The notes: generated by a model from the sequence alone, not told the origin. DNA of 64,000 bases from Cacajao melanocephalus (GCA_963573385.1 CAUYLG010061854.1:62001-126000); one strand, 5' to 3'. Positions 22,782 to 34,357 are shown, numbered from the stretch's first letter. A program made the numbers and translations.

Positions 22782-22922
22782 GTTAGAACTAATAAATCCA
22801 GTAAAACTGCAGGTCACAAAATCAACACATAAGCATCAGTAGTGTTTCCACACACTAACAGCAAACTATCCAAAAAAGAACACTTTTAAAAATCCCATTT
22901 ACAATAGCTTCCAAAAAAAAAA
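22613..22922 (+). mobile_element. L1 ORF2 internal fragment (RT region)
   Basis: Sense L1 ORF2 around the reverse transcriptase active-site block: 'gtcctggtcagagcaattca', 'tgtttgcagacaacatgatt' (encoding FADN where active copies have FADD), 'aactaataaatccagtaaaa' and 'tcccatttacaatagcttcc'. The substitution of the second catalytic Asp by Asn, the truncation and a CA expansion mark it as dead. Neither L1 end is present. Confidence 0.88.
22739..22779. repeat. (CA)n microsatellite inside L1 ORF2
   Basis: About 20 uninterrupted CA units. It replaces the short ORF2 stretch that normally reads 'gactccaccaaaaaac' between the 'aaaactctaagga' and 'tgttagaactaataaa' blocks. Confidence 0.97.
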
Positions 22923-23599
22923 GCCTAATGTCATTAAATTATTTGACAATCATGGGAAACAAGTGAAAAACTCTGATAAATGTTAGCTCTTAAAGACTTA
23001 AAAACAGGTTTACATAAAAATATCTGATTGTAAAATCAACACATACCTATTAAAAATTCCAACAATACAGACACACATTAGGTAAAAAGGGTAAGTCTTA
23101 TTTGGGAAGTGGATGGTGTAAAGGGGGTGTCATATAAAAGGAGTATAAGCTTCAGATGAGTGTTGGAAACATTATTTGGTAATAAAATTCTTATATTTTG
23201 GTAGGATCACTTTGACTTGGATGCTTCAAAATGGCCTTATCAATATTATCTGTCACTTCAAGGTGAATTAAATCACATAACTGAAGTTTCTCTTTTCCAA
23301 AGCAAACACATGGTCTAAAACCATTTGTAATTTTAAACTGATATTATCCTGTGAACTATTCTTTGTACCCAATGAGCACTCTCTTAATTGGCATCTAAAA
23401 CCTGTCATAATGAAGAAATGTCTTCCTGTAGTTTCCAAACGGATAACTAGAAGCTATTTATACATATGTATTTCTGCCAAACATCTAGAAAACTAATAAT
23501 AAGATGTTCTAAACATATCTTCTCTAAGATTATTTATTGGTATATGTTACTTTTGAATTGAGAGATCACTTTACTGCTATCAAAAGACATCATCAAAAG
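22923..23599. other. No gene
   Basis: AT-rich, with no recognised repeat. It separates the L1 fragment from the first Tigger copy. Confidence 0.35.
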
Positions 23600-23601
23600 T
23601 A

Positions 23602-24775
23602 CAGTCACACACAACATAACGATATTTCAATGACAGACAGCCTATATACGAGTGGTCCCATAAGATTATGATGGAGCTGAAAAATTCCTATCATTTAGTG
23701 ACTTCATGCAGTGCAACACATTATTCATGTGTTTGTGGTGATTCTGGAGTTAACAAGTCTACTGTGCTTCCAGTCATATAGAACACATAGAATTACAGAC
23801 AGTACATAGTACTTGATAATAATACACAACTATGTTCCTGGTGATATATTTACTATACTCTACTTTTTATTGTCATTATATAGTGCACTCCTTCTGCATA
23901 TTAAACAAATAACTAAAACAGCTTCAGGCAGGTTCTTTAGGATGTGTTCTAAAAGAAGGCATTGTTATCAAAGTAAATGACAGCTCTACGCGTATTATTG
24001 TTCCTGAAGACCTTTCACTGGGACCAGATGTGGAGGTGAAAGACAGTGATATTGATGATCCTGACACTGCATAGGTCTAGGCTGATGTCTGTGCTTGTGT
24101 CTTAGTTTTGAATTAAAGAGTTTAAAATGTTTAAAATAAATAGAAAAATGCTAATGGTATAATTATATAGGAAATAAAATATTTTGGACAGTTGTATAAT
24201 GTGTTTGTGTTTTAAGCTATGTGTTATTACATAAAAGTCAAAACGTTTTAAAAAATTAAAAAGTTCATACAGTAAAAAGTTTCAGTAAGCCAAAGTTAAT
24301 TTAATGTTGAAAAATCTTGTTTTATAAATTTAGGATGGTTTAAGTGTACAGTGTTTATAAACCCTTCGGTAGCGTACAGTAATGCCCTAGGCCTTCACAT
24401 TTACCCATCACTCACTAACTTGCTCATCTGGAGAAACTTACAGTTCCTCAAGTTCCATTCATGGTAAGCACATTACACACGTGTACCGTCTTTTAAAATC
24501 TTTTATACCATCTTTTTACTGTACCTTGTCTATCTTCAGATATGTGTAGCTACATCATAGTTACCACTGTGTTACAATTGCCTATAGTATTCAGTACAGT
24601 AACATGCTATAAAGATTTGTAGTCTAGGAGTAACAGGCTACACCGTATCACCTAGATGTGTAGTAGGCTCTACCATGTAGGTTTGTGTAAGTACACTCTA
24701 TGTTTGTACAACAATGAAATCGCCCAATGACCCATTTCTCAGAACACATCCCCATCGTCAAGTGACACAAAATTG
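23602..24775 (+). mobile_element. Tigger-type (Tigger3/4-like) DNA transposon
   Basis: An end-to-end 1,174-bp internally deleted mariner/pogo-superfamily element flanked by TA (23600-23601 and 24776-24777). The left terminus is 'cagtcacacacaacataacg' and the right terminus reads 'acacatccccatcgtcaagt'. An open remnant at 23952-24074 encodes the acidic C-terminal tail of the transposase: KEGIVI, IIVPEDL, DSDIDDPD, then a stop. The N-terminal DNA-binding and DDE domains are absent, so it is non-autonomous. The same element lies inverted at 34358-35520. Confidence 0.9.
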
Positions 24776-24869
24776 TACTTGTTAAATTAAGACAACACAG
24801 GAAGAGCCTATTAATTTCCTTGGCTTAGCAAATAACCTTCACTGACAGGGTAGTATAGTCAATGGTTGT

Positions 24870-24965
24870 TTAGTGAGTGCTTCTATATGCTTAGTCCTGC
24901 TGTATGTCTTGGGGATACAGCAGCGAACAAGACAAAGTCTCCCTCTAGGTATAATAATCAGAATC
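24870..24965 (-). mobile_element. L2 LINE 3'-end fragment, antisense
   Basis: 'agtgagtgcttctatatgct', 'gtcttggggatacagcagcg' and 'aagacaaagtctccctct' follow the antisense L2 end ('gccaggcactgtgctagg...ggggatacaaagatgaataag'). Confidence 0.6.
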
Positions 24966-25374
24966 ATGTTGTGTAGCATCTAGGGATTGACTGGATGGTA
25001 GAATGAGCAGTCTCCAAATTATCCCCTTCATTGGTACTAAGACTTTAAGAAGATCTCTACTAATTGCCATCATTCTTCACAACTGAGTCTGGAATTCTTA
25101 ACGATTTACCTTATTAATTCTACAATCTTAAGATGAATATTTTTTGAACTTTGGATCAAGATATAATTCTTCTCCAATAAATTGGAATATATATAAAGAG
25201 GTGTCGTTGTATATACATAGTTACATATGCAGTTTTTCAGACATATACATATAGTTATATATAGTTATCAGAACGTATGGTCAGGAAATGTTTCTAACCG
25301 CCCGTCAGTGTTCCAAACATCCACAAAAGCAACCAGCCCATGAACACATACATTAACTCTGAAATTGTTGAGCC

Positions 25375-25560
25375 CTGTGCTAAGGGCTGGGCTGAGTATT
25401 GCCCAATATTGAATAAACACTTCCAATCCCTGTCCTCCTAAAGCTAAGAGCTTAGTAGGAGCATTAAAAATATAAATCACCAAGTAAACCCATAACTCTG
25501 AGCTGTGAAGATAAACAGATAAAAATTGCAGAGAATGACAGTGAAGGTTCATTTAGATTT
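25375..25560 (-). mobile_element. L2 LINE 3'-end fragment, antisense
   Basis: 'gccctgtgctaagggctggg', 'aatccctgtcctcctaaagc', 'taagagcttagtaggagc' and 'ataaacagataaaaattgc' match the antisense L2 3' region. A 94-codon minus frame (25268-25552) overlaps it and is not gene-like. Confidence 0.6.
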
Positions 25561-26262
25561 TGGGGGTTGGGGTCACAGGAGATCACAGTTTTGTCTGATC
25601 TATCTCGGTGATAAGGAGATACTTTAAAAAACCATGACGGAAACTTACCATGTTAACATTATTACCTGGTTATGGCTTTTAAAATATGTCTCAGATGACA
25701 CATTCCAATTGTACATTTCACTCTCAAAATTATTTTAAAATATGTATGTCATAATTACATCAAATATAATTTAGCCTTTAAAAGTTTCTGTGTCTTTCTC
25801 ATTAATAAAATGATGTGAATATATAACACATCACTCGAGTTAGTGATATGAGGTTGAAATACAAATGATCACACTTATATGTGCCTTATCAAATGTCTCA
25901 TAAATTATAATGCTACATAAACCTGACTCTAAAACTGTGTGTAGGGATTATCCTATTAATATATTTCTCCTCTGTCTTCCATAGCTTTCCTCAGGAAAGG
26001 ATGGACCAGTATGGAGATTTTAAGCCTGGGCAATTTTTATTCACCTCATTTCATATTTGGCAAGAAGTAGAACATAAAGAAGGAGCTAAAATTATGGACA
26101 AAAATGGTAGATAAGCAGAGGTAAAATGGGAGATGAGTGTAAATTCAGGGGTGATTGTTTGATCTGTTATGATGTTTGAAAGCTTTTTAGAAGAGTTTTC
26201 ACAGCATGAAAGCCTTTTTGAGCAATTACAATAGCGTCTGTTTCTTGTCCACTTGCAATTGT
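25561..26262. other. No gene
   Basis: AT-rich sequence with no recognised repeat. A minus frame of 86 codons (26051-26311) shows no domain. Confidence 0.35.
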
Positions 26263-26460
26263 GCCTAGCCCAGTGCTTCACAAAGATTGTCTCATTCCAT
26301 TTTCTTGACAATGCCAGGAGATCAGAGTTATTAACACTGTTTTACAGACAAGGAAACTCACTCAGAGAGGGGGAGTGACTTGCCCAGTGTCACACAGCTG
26401 GTAAAATGCAAGAGTCAGGATTCAAATTTCTATCTGTCTGACTCTATGGTGTTTTTCTTA
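26263..26460 (-). mobile_element. MIR SINE, antisense, well preserved
   Basis: Antisense MIR with 'gttttacagacaaggaaact', 'cagagagggggagtgacttg', 'cccagtgtcacacagctggt', and 'cagtgcttcacaaa'. Among the best conserved MIRs in the window. Confidence 0.85.
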
Positions 26461-27101
26461 TATTGTAGCACCTCTTTGATGAAGAAAAACTGTTCACAAT
26501 TTTTCTGAGCTTTCATAACAATGGAGAAACTATTTTTGTTGAGCCTAGAAGATGTGATACGGGTCATAAAATCTGCAAATTGATTTATGCTCAAATCAAT
26601 GAATTTTGAGCTAATATTTCCCTAATGGCTTTTATAAGGTGCTATGTTCAGTATTTGCAAAGCCCTATGCTATGCCATGCTTTGGGATAGAACAAATAAT
26701 AAATGTATGCCTGTGAAAAATACTTATTGAACACAGCAGTGGCAACTGAAACTCCAAACTGTTCTTACACTTTCACTGGTGATTATAAAATAGAGGTTTG
26801 TGGGTTTCTTCTGATTTGAGTAGAAGCATAAATATATTATGAAATTCAGTTCTTTCCAATTTATTCTGAGATAAGCTGTAGATGGCTACCTAATAATGGA
26901 AGTTGTTTAATATGAAATGTTCAGAGAGTCCCTAATGGATATTTTTAAAATTAAAAGGAGGAACAACGCCTCCTCCCACGTCTGCTGTTGCAAGTCCTCC
27001 GGAAGCACTGAGAGAGGGAGGTAGCATTGAAAATTTAAGTGAGTTCTTTATGAATCTGCAGCAAATCTTCACAACCCAAATATTTAATGTGCTTTCCTAG
27101 G
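26461..27101. other. No gene
   Basis: A weak antisense L2-like patch occurs around 26635-26710 ('gccctatgctatgccatgct'). Nothing else is recognised. Confidence 0.3.
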
Positions 27102-27692
27102 TGCATTAGGTATCTGCTCTGCATAACAAATTCCTCCAAAGCCTCAAGGCTGAAACCAACATTTATGATGTCATAGTCTCTGTGGGTTAGGAATTTGGGT
27201 ATAGCTAATGAGATTCTCTGGCTCAGGGTCTCTCACAAGGTGGCAATCTAAGTGCCAGCAGGGCTGCAGTTATCTCAGGACTTGACCCAGAATGGATCTT
27301 CGTCTGGGCTCAATCACAGGATTGTTGGCAGGTTGCTTTGGATGCATCCACTTCCAAGCTCACTCACCTGGCTACTGCCAGTACTCATATCCTTCCTGGC
27401 TGTTGGATGGAGACTTCATTTTCTTCCCACATGACTTCCCCCCACAGGACAGCTTGCTTCCTCCAGATCAAGGTCTCCAAGCAGGAGAGGGTGAGGAATG
27501 GTGGTCACGAGGGAAGCCATGGTCGTTTTGTAATCTAATGTCAGAAGTCACATGTCATCACTTTACCCTATTCTTGTTCCTTCAAATGGAGTCCCTAGGT
27601 CCAGCCCATGTGTAGGGGAAATGAATTATACAAGGATGTGAATACCAGGAGGCAGAGATCACTGGGGATCTTTTTAGAGGCTGCCTACCACA
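27102..27692 (-). mobile_element. MLT1-type MaLR LTR, antisense
   Basis: About 590 bp. In reverse complement it starts 'tgtggtaggcagcctctaaa' and ends in the 'taagcc...gtaacaaatt'-type U5. Plus-strand landmarks are 'ctgcataacaaattcctcc', 'gctcagggtctctcacaagg', 'gctgcagttatctcaggact', 'gaagccatggtcgttttgta' and 'gaggctgcctacca'. Three overlapping open frames (27252-27615) lie inside it and are artefacts of its higher GC content. Confidence 0.85.
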
Positions 27693-28544
27693 CAAACTAA
27701 TACTTGTGAAATTACAGGACATTCATTAATCTCATGATGATTGTAGTCATTCAACATTAGTAATATATACTTGTATAGTAATTTACATTTTTCAGAGCTG
27801 TTAACAAAGCCTACCATACCAGAGTCTGATGACAAAGATGAGTAGGTATAATGGGCATGTGTGAAATCTATCCTCCGGACTAGATCTAACCCTGTGAATC
27901 TGACCCATGCTCTTGGCCTGTGCTTAAAAGTGGGCAGTAAAGGAATAGCAAATTCATCTTAGCAGGATGTTAATACATGCTGTGTTCTTGTGCATATGCC
28001 ATTGCAATATAGCTGACTTTACTAAAAAATAAATAAATAAATAAGTCTATGACCTTAGGACTGGATAAAGCCAACATGAACCTCAAGATGGTTAAGCTGA
28101 TGACCTTGGCCTCTTTAACCCCAATCAACAGAGTACTTGATCTTCATGCTACTATGCCCAAGTAACATAGTGACTATAGCGTCTAGGTCAGAAATGATAA
28201 ACAACACAGTTTATTTTCCCTTTAGAAAAGTATTTTCTAAACTTATTATGTTAAAGTGATCTGGACTCTGTTGAACTCCTGAATTCTAAATGTCTGAAAA
28301 ATGAAAATCATCATTCAATGTTGTATTCTTTTCATCAGCTTCTTGATGAATTCACTCATTTCCAACTGATAGCAGAAAGATGACTCACACTGATACAGGA
28401 AATTGGCTGAAGCTACCAAGAAGGGCCACGCCTCCAAAGGGTTTTTTTTAAGTATTTGTAACACTGATGCATGTGCCCCGCCTGATAAGTAGCTTGTCTA
28501 TTATTAGGGTGACATGGTGCATGGGGTGGGTGAGCAAAGGTTTT
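27693..28544. other. No gene; (AAAT)n
   Basis: An (AAAT/ATAA)n tract lies at 28024-28045. The rest is not recognised. Confidence 0.35.
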
Positions 28545-28660
28545 TGATGCTAAACTCCACCTCTTCCATTTCTTAGCACTGTAACTCTGGGAATGTTTCT
28601 CAAACTTTCTGAAATGCAGTTTTCCCTTCTGTGAAATAAAGATGACATTCAGTGGAGGTC
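28545..28660 (+). mobile_element. MIR SINE core fragment
   Basis: Sense MIR core: 'ctccacctcttccatttctt', 'gtaactctgggaatgtttct', 'gcagttttcccttctgtgaa', 'ataaagatgacattcag'. Confidence 0.7.
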
Positions 28661-28959
28661 TTGAAAAATGTGCTTGCCAGACCCTTTGGTATAGGAAGCA
28701 CACGTATTCCTGCTGCTGCTCCTTGAAACACTGGCTATGTTTGCAGAGGCCATGCCTCAGCCAGTGACTGGGTGTGACAAGGATTCTCAGTCCTGTTCCT
28801 GGGAGAAGTGAGATTCCTTTGCTGGCAAACTTCGGCCTGAATATTCCCCAGGTGCCTTGCCAAACCTTCTTCAGACTGTTTGGTTCTCTAGAACACTTCC
28901 ACACAACTGTCTCTCTCTCTCTCAGGATCAGACTCACATTGCAGTCTGTTGGCTCTTTT

Positions 28960-29445
28960 TTATATTAACCACGTCTTTTTATTTTCTGTATTCTGATGCT
29001 TTGGTGTCTGGAGTCCGCTAAGCCTGGAGGGATTCCCCACTCTTCCCCCAGGGTTAGTCAGTTCCCATAGATAATAACAACAATTTGCTAAGCTAGCATG
29101 CTTTTCAGATTCAAACCTACCGATTCAGAGCCCAGGTACCCAACCACCTGCTTTATCTGGCTCTTGCACTATGGGTCACTATCCATTTGCCCTAATTTCC
29201 TCAGAACCAGGTACCAGACACCTAAAGACAGCCCTTGAACCCTGGAGCCCACTGACATTCAGACAAACCAACCTGCCCACCCTGCCTCAGCCATTCCTTC
29301 TCACAAAAACCACAATAAAGGGTTTTGCCCACATTTTCCTCTGCTCCCTCTGTCTCCCAACCAAGCCTGGTGCGCACCTGGTGAGAAAACATGGAAATGA
29401 TACAGTTTCTTGTAATCAGGAGGCACATCACACTGCCTAGGACCC
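28960..29445 (+). mobile_element. Possible LTR-like sequence with internal polyadenylation signal
   Basis: A comparatively GC-rich stretch that ends in an R/U5-like arrangement: 'gccattccttctcaca', 'accacaataaagggttttgc', then a pyrimidine-rich 'cctctgctccctctgtctcc'. AATAAA followed within 30 bp by a T/C-rich block resembles ERV LTRs. I cannot name a family or see terminal TG...CA with target duplication. An 89-codon frame (29171-29440) inside shows no domain. Confidence 0.3.
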
Positions 29446-29816
29446 TATAGGGGTATACCAGGTTGTGGTAGGAGACAAAGGGAGCACAGAAAACTGTGGG
29501 CATAAGCCTTTACTGTGGTTTCTGTGGGAAGGAATGAATGAGTCAAGGTGAGCAGGTATAGGATTGGCTTGTTTGAATAATTTCAGTGGGATCTAGGGTT
29601 TAAACGTTGTCCTTCATTACCTGGTACCTGGCCCTGAGAGAATACCTGTGTGGAAGGAAATAAAATGCTTTAAGGGTGCACAGAACATGTTTTAATCAGA
29701 TATGGTAAGGTAGACATTCTCCCAAATAACAAACTTGCACATTTAATCCCCTCTTGGCATTTGCTTCTTGGAAAACCTGGACTAATTTAAGCTGCTTGCT
29801 TAAAATGGTATTTGTA
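29446..29816. other. No gene
   Basis: Nothing is recognised between the LTR-like stretch and the next Alu. Confidence 0.3.
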
Positions 29817-30086
29817 AGCAGGCACAGTGGGTCACACCTATAATCTCAGCACTTTGGGAGGCCAAAGTGGAAGAATCACTTGAGGCCAATAGTTTGAGAC
29901 CAGCCTAGGCAACATTGTGGGACCCTATTTAAAAAAAAAAATGCTGGGCATGGTGGCATACGCCTGTAGTCCCAGCTACTCAGGAGGATGAGGCAGGGGG
30001 ATTGCTTGCTTGTGGGAGTCTAATGATGCAGTGAGCCCAAAGTGACAGTCTCAGTGACAGAGCAAGACCCTGCCTTTCTTAAAAAA
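29817..30086 (+). mobile_element. AluJ/old AluS element with a deleted right arm
   Basis: A sense Alu: 'ggcacagtgggtcacaccta', 'cagcactttgggaggccaaa', middle A-rich linker, 'cgcctgtagtcccagctact'. The right arm lacks most of the segment between 'gatgcagtgagccc' and 'gtgacagagcaagaccctg'. The flanks 'ggtatttgta' (29807-29816) and 'ggtattcata' (30091-30100) look like a diverged target duplication. Confidence 0.93.
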
Positions 30087-30349
30087 GAAGGGTATTCATA
30101 AGGAATAAATGAGGGATCACACAGTTCAGTTGTTGTTGAATTCCTGGTGCCTAGCCCAGAGTCTGGCACAGGGGCGGCACTGAAATGAAATAAATTGTGC
30201 AAATACTCGATCACAAAAATAGTTCCCTAATACAAGTTACTTTTCTTTTCTGATAATATTTTTAAATGATTGATCCTCTTCCTATCTCAGAGAAATGGAG
30301 AGTTTTTCAAGTGACAAGTAAAAATTCCGTTCTTTGTTTATATGTTTGT

Positions 30350-30535
30350 AGAGGTTTATGACTTACAAAGAACATTAACACATAATTTTCTGATTTGATC
30401 TTTCCAATAACCTTAGGCTTGAAAAGTATTACTATCCAATTTGACAGATGAGAAAAGTAACTCAGGTTAAATAAGTCATCCAAGGTAAACCATGGCAGGA
30501 TCTAGGTTAGAACTTGAGTTTTAAAACTCTTATTC
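30350..30535 (-). mobile_element. MIR SINE, antisense
   Basis: Antisense MIR landmarks are 'gatctttccaataaccttag', 'ccaatttgacagatgagaaa', 'taactcaggttaaataagtc' and 'gcaggatctaggttagaac'. Confidence 0.7.
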
Positions 30536-30713
30536 AAGACTGAGCCTGAGAAACAGCCATAATATATATAAGTATCAGATATATTTTGAGATCGCCTAAA
30601 ACTTAATTTATGGGTGATATAAAATATTTTGTAAACATGCTTTTCTGTTCTATGAAGGCATGCACCATAAGAATTTTCCCAGCATATGAAATTGGAAGAC
30701 CATGTGTATTTTT

Positions 30714-31001
30714 TTTTCTTGAGACAGAGTCTTGCTCTATGGCCCAGGTTGTAGTGCAGTGGCATGGTCTTGGCTCACAGCATCCTCTGCCTCCCGGGTT
30801 CAAGAGATTTTCCTGCCTCAGCTTCCTGAGTAGCTGGGACTACATGTGCACGCCACCATGCCTGGCTAATTTTTTTGTATTTTAGTAGAGATGGTGTTTC
30901 ACCATGTTGGCCAGGATGGTCTTGATCTCCTGACCTCGTGATCCGCCCACCTCAGCCTCCCAAAGTGCTGGGTTTACAGGTGTGAGCCACTGTGCCCAGC
31001 C
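30714..31001 (-). mobile_element. AluS element, antisense, with 16-bp target duplication
   Basis: A complete dimeric Alu in antisense: 'gagacagagtcttgctctat', 'cctgcctcagcttcctgag', 'gtagagatggtgtttcacca', 'cctcgtgatccgcccacctc'. It is flanked by a perfect 16-bp direct repeat, GACCATGTGTATTTTT, at 30698-30713 and 31002-31017. The intact duplication and low divergence make it one of the younger insertions here. Confidence 0.97.
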
Positions 31002-31017
31002 GACCATGTGTATTTTT

Positions 31018-31429
31018 AAAAAGATCAGAATTAGCCTCTACACTCTCAGTGAGAGGATAATTTTTTGGATTCCCATACCTTTTCATCGACCCAGGCATTG
31101 GTTCATGCCCTCAGGTCTGAACCCTAGTTGGAGGATCATTTAGAAAACATTTTTATACATCTTACAATTACAATATAATGATACATTTGTCACAGTTAAT
31201 GAACTATTACTAATATTTAAGTCATTTACTATAATTAATACTTTATTCACATTTCTTTTGTTTTTTACTGAATATTACCTAATGACTAAAAAATAATGCA
31301 CAGGAAAATTTCATAATATGTAAATAAATGAGATCTTTGTGGTCATAAATTGAAAGACTTACTACTGCGAAAACGTCAACTCTTTCCAACTTGTTCTACA
31401 AAATATCAGTGACTATTTTGTAGCTACGG
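31018..31429. other. No gene
   Basis: AT-rich sequence between an Alu and an L1 fragment. Nothing is recognised. Confidence 0.35.
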
Positions 31430-31960
31430 CAAACGAATGTTAAAGTTTATATGAGAAGGCAAAAGGCAACATAGCCAAAACAATACCTAGAGAGAATATA
31501 TTTGGAGGTTTCACACCACCTGATTTCAAGTGTTATTATAAAGTAACAAAAATCAGGTAAAAGTCAAGATGATGTGCTAGCAAGAGAATAGTCACACAGA
31601 TCAATGGAGCAGAATAGAGAGCTCAGAAGTCAACCTGAACAAATATAGTCAACTGATCTTTGGCAAAGCTGCAAAGGAAAGGAGATCATCTTTACAAAAA
31701 ACAATGTTAAGGGAATAATTGAACGTCCAAATGCAAAAAGCTGAACCTAGATAGAGACCTTACATCTTTCACAAAAATTAAATCGAAGTGCATTAAAGGC
31801 TTATATGAAAAATGGAAAACTTTAAAACTTCTAAAGAATACAGGAATCTACATGAATTTGGAATTCAGAGATGAGTTTTAAATACAACACAAAAGCACAA
31901 TTCATGATAGAAAAGATTGATAAGTTTGACCTTATTATTTCATTTTTATATTTTCACTCC
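31430..31960 (+). mobile_element. Old L1 ORF2 fragment (3' half of ORF2)
   Basis: Sense L1M ORF2: 'caacatagccaaaacaatac', 'tcacaccacctgatttcaag', 'agatcaatggagcagaatag', 'tcaactgatctttggcaaag' and 'cataattcatgatagaaa'-type end. It contains many stops and frameshifts. It lacks the 3' UTR. Confidence 0.85.
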
Positions 31961-32169
31961 AGTTTTTATAATTCTATTTCCAACAGGTATAACATAAACT
32001 TTATATGAGTTCTGTGTTTTCCATCATTAGTACATATTTTTCTGTATCATTAAAAAAAGAAAACACTGTTAATAATAAGAAGAATTTCTTTTTAAAGAAT
32101 GTTATTTTCTGTCAGATGCATTGTTCAGTGAGACACTACTGTGGTGGATATACATTCCTTTTTAGGTTT

Positions 32170-32530
32170 GCCCTGCCCAAACCCACTCCCTATAATTTGA
32201 GTGATGCTGACCCACCCCTCATTAGAGGGAAGACAAGAAACTTGAGGTTGGAAGGTAACTCTGACCATGGTGGTTGGTTCAGGAAGGGCATGTGTACTAT
32301 GTTAGGTCCCAGGTCATTTTCTGGAGCTATTGGGACTGTTTCCAGCTTCCAGTAGCCAGTGGGCAAACTGTGCCTGAGAAAGAAGCCAACCAGGCGAAAG
32401 CCAAAGTGAAGGAGTTGAGAGAAAGAGTTCACATCTAACCATAGACTTTTCAGTCGTCTAAATCAATAATTTTTCTTTATTTGAGAAATGTAGTTTGAAT
32501 TGGGGTAGTACAGCCTGCAAGCAAGAGAGT
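32170..32530 (+). mobile_element. Probable MLT1-like LTR, degraded
   Basis: The 'gtcgtctaaatcaataattt' and 'gaaatgtagtttgaattggg' ending resembles MLT1-class ends ('aataaat...ttaagccagtttgagttggg'). Upstream text such as 'gaagccaaccaggcgaaagc' fits, but divergence is high. Confidence 0.4.
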
Positions 32531-32691
32531 AAAAGTTCTGGTTAAAAAACATTAAATAAATTTGAAGCAAACCTGTCTTTAAAATGTGTTATCTGCCTTT
32601 GCTAAAAATCAAAATGATCGGTAAGAATCAGAACGAAATCATTACCATTTTCTTAACTTCTCTTTTCCTCAGTTTCTATAAGGAGTGAATT

Positions 32692-34204
32692 CATAAGTCT
32701 GTTTGTGCTGCTGTAACAGAACACTACAGACTGAGTAATTTGTAAAGAATGAAAATTAATTTTCTCATCATTCTGGAGGCTTGGAAGTCCAGGACCAAGG
32801 TTCCGGCTGCCTGGCTGTATCTACATATGGAGGAAGGCAGAAGGTCAAGCTCCCTGCAGGGTGCATTGAGCCTCTTTTATAAGACCCTTAATCCCACTCA
32901 TGAGGGAGGAAACTTCATGGCCTCATCATCTCTCTCTCTTTTTCAAATTTAATCTTTTCTTTTAGATATAGGTGGTACATGTGCAGGTTTGTTACACAGG
33001 TGTATTGAACCCAAGTAGTGAGCATAGTACTTAATAGGTAGTTTTTAATCCCATGCCTCCATCCCTCCCTCCCTCCTCTAATAGTCCACAGAGTCTGTTG
33101 CTCCCAAGTTTATGTCCATGTTATGTACTCAATGTTTAGCCCACACTTATAGGAGGGAATATGTGGTTTTCTGTTCCTATGTTACTTCACTTAGGATTAT
33201 GGTCTCCAGCTTCATCCATGTTGCTGCAAAGGACATGATTTTGTTCCTTTTTGTGGCTGCATAGTATTTCATGGTATACTATATTTTCTTGATCCAATCC
33301 ACCATTGATGAGTACCTCGGTTGATTCTATGTCTTTGCCATTGTGAATGGCATGGCAATAAACATGAGTGCATCTGTCTTTTTGGTACAATGATGTATTT
33401 CCCTTTGAGTATGTACCCAGGAATGTGATTGCTGGGTCGAATGGTAGCTTTGTTTTAAGTTTTTTGAGAAATCTACAAACTGCTTTCCAAAGTAGTTGAA
33501 CTAATTTTCATTCCTACCAACAGCATATAAACATTCCCTTTTCTCCACAGCCTCACCAACATCTGGAATAACTGGCTAGCTATATGTAGAAGGATGAAAC
33601 TAGACCCTTACCTTTCACCATATACAAAAATTAACTCAAGATGGATTAAGGATTTAAATGTGAGACTTCAAACTATAAAAATCCTAGAAGAAAACTAGGA
33701 AATACTCTCCTTGACATCTGCCTTGGCAAAGAATTTTTGGCTAAGTCCCCAAAAGCAATTGCAAAGAAAACAAAAATTGACAAGTGGGAGAATGAAACTA
33801 AAGAGCTTTGACATAGCACAGGAAATTATTAACAGAATAAACAGATAACCTACAGAATGGGGGGAAATGTTTGCAAACTATGCATTTGACATGGGTCCAA
33901 TATCCAGAATCATAAAGAACTTAAATCAACAAGCAATAAAAACAAATAACCCCATTAAAAAATGGGCAAAGGACATTAACAGACACTTCTCAAAAGACAT
34001 CCAAGCAGCCAATAAACATACGAAAAAAAGTGCTCATCATAACCAATCAGCAGAGAAATACTTGTCAAAACAACAATGAGATATCTCACTCCAGTCAGAA
34101 TGGTGACTGTTTGAAAGTCTAATCATCTCTTAAAAGCCCCACCTCTTAATACTATTACATTGGCAACACTTCAATTTTGGAGGGGACATATTCAAACCAT
34201 TGCA
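32692..34204 (-). mobile_element. MaLR LTR (MST/MLT1A-like), antisense, split by an L1
   Basis: The left LTR part (32692-32933) reads 'agtctgtttgtgctgctgta', 'gaggcttggaagtccaggac', 'cttaatcccactcatgaggg'. The LTR resumes at 34122-34204 with 'aaaagccccacctcttaata' and 'ttttggaggggacatattca'. The two parts are contiguous in the LTR consensus once the L1 at 32934-34118 is removed. Confidence 0.88.
32934..34118 (-). mobile_element. L1 with inverted 5' arm, inserted in a MaLR LTR
   Basis: The 3' arm (32934-33567) is antisense: T-rich tail, 'ggtggtacatgtgcaggttt', 'gattgctgggtcgaatgg', up to 'cctcaccaacatctgg'. The 5' arm (33568-34118) is sense ORF2: 'atgaaactagacccttacct', 'aatgggcaaaggacattaac', up to 'ccagtcagaatggtgact'. 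The arms meet within tens of bases in the L1 consensus, as twin priming predicts. ATCATCTCT flanks it exactly (32925-32933; 34122-34130). The 70-codon frame at 33867-34079 is ORF2 debris. Confidence 0.93.
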
Positions 34205-34357
34205 GCAAATAATAAAAAAATGCTTACCTCACTGGGTTGTTTTGAGGATTACATGAGTTGATATGTGGAACGTACCTGGATAAAATGTAAATGCTAGTTG
34301 TGTTTTTATAATTGTTTTTATTATTTTGCTACTCTTGGAACCCAAAAATTGCATTTA

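Noticed and set aside
27252..27615. Three overlapping frames of 60-107 codons
   Set aside because: All lie within an antisense MLT1 LTR and share no domain. Long frames are expected in its GC-richer sequence.
29171..29440. 89-codon frame upstream of AATAAA as a terminal exon
   Set aside because: No domain or splice context is visible, and the layout is equally explained by a degraded LTR R/U5.
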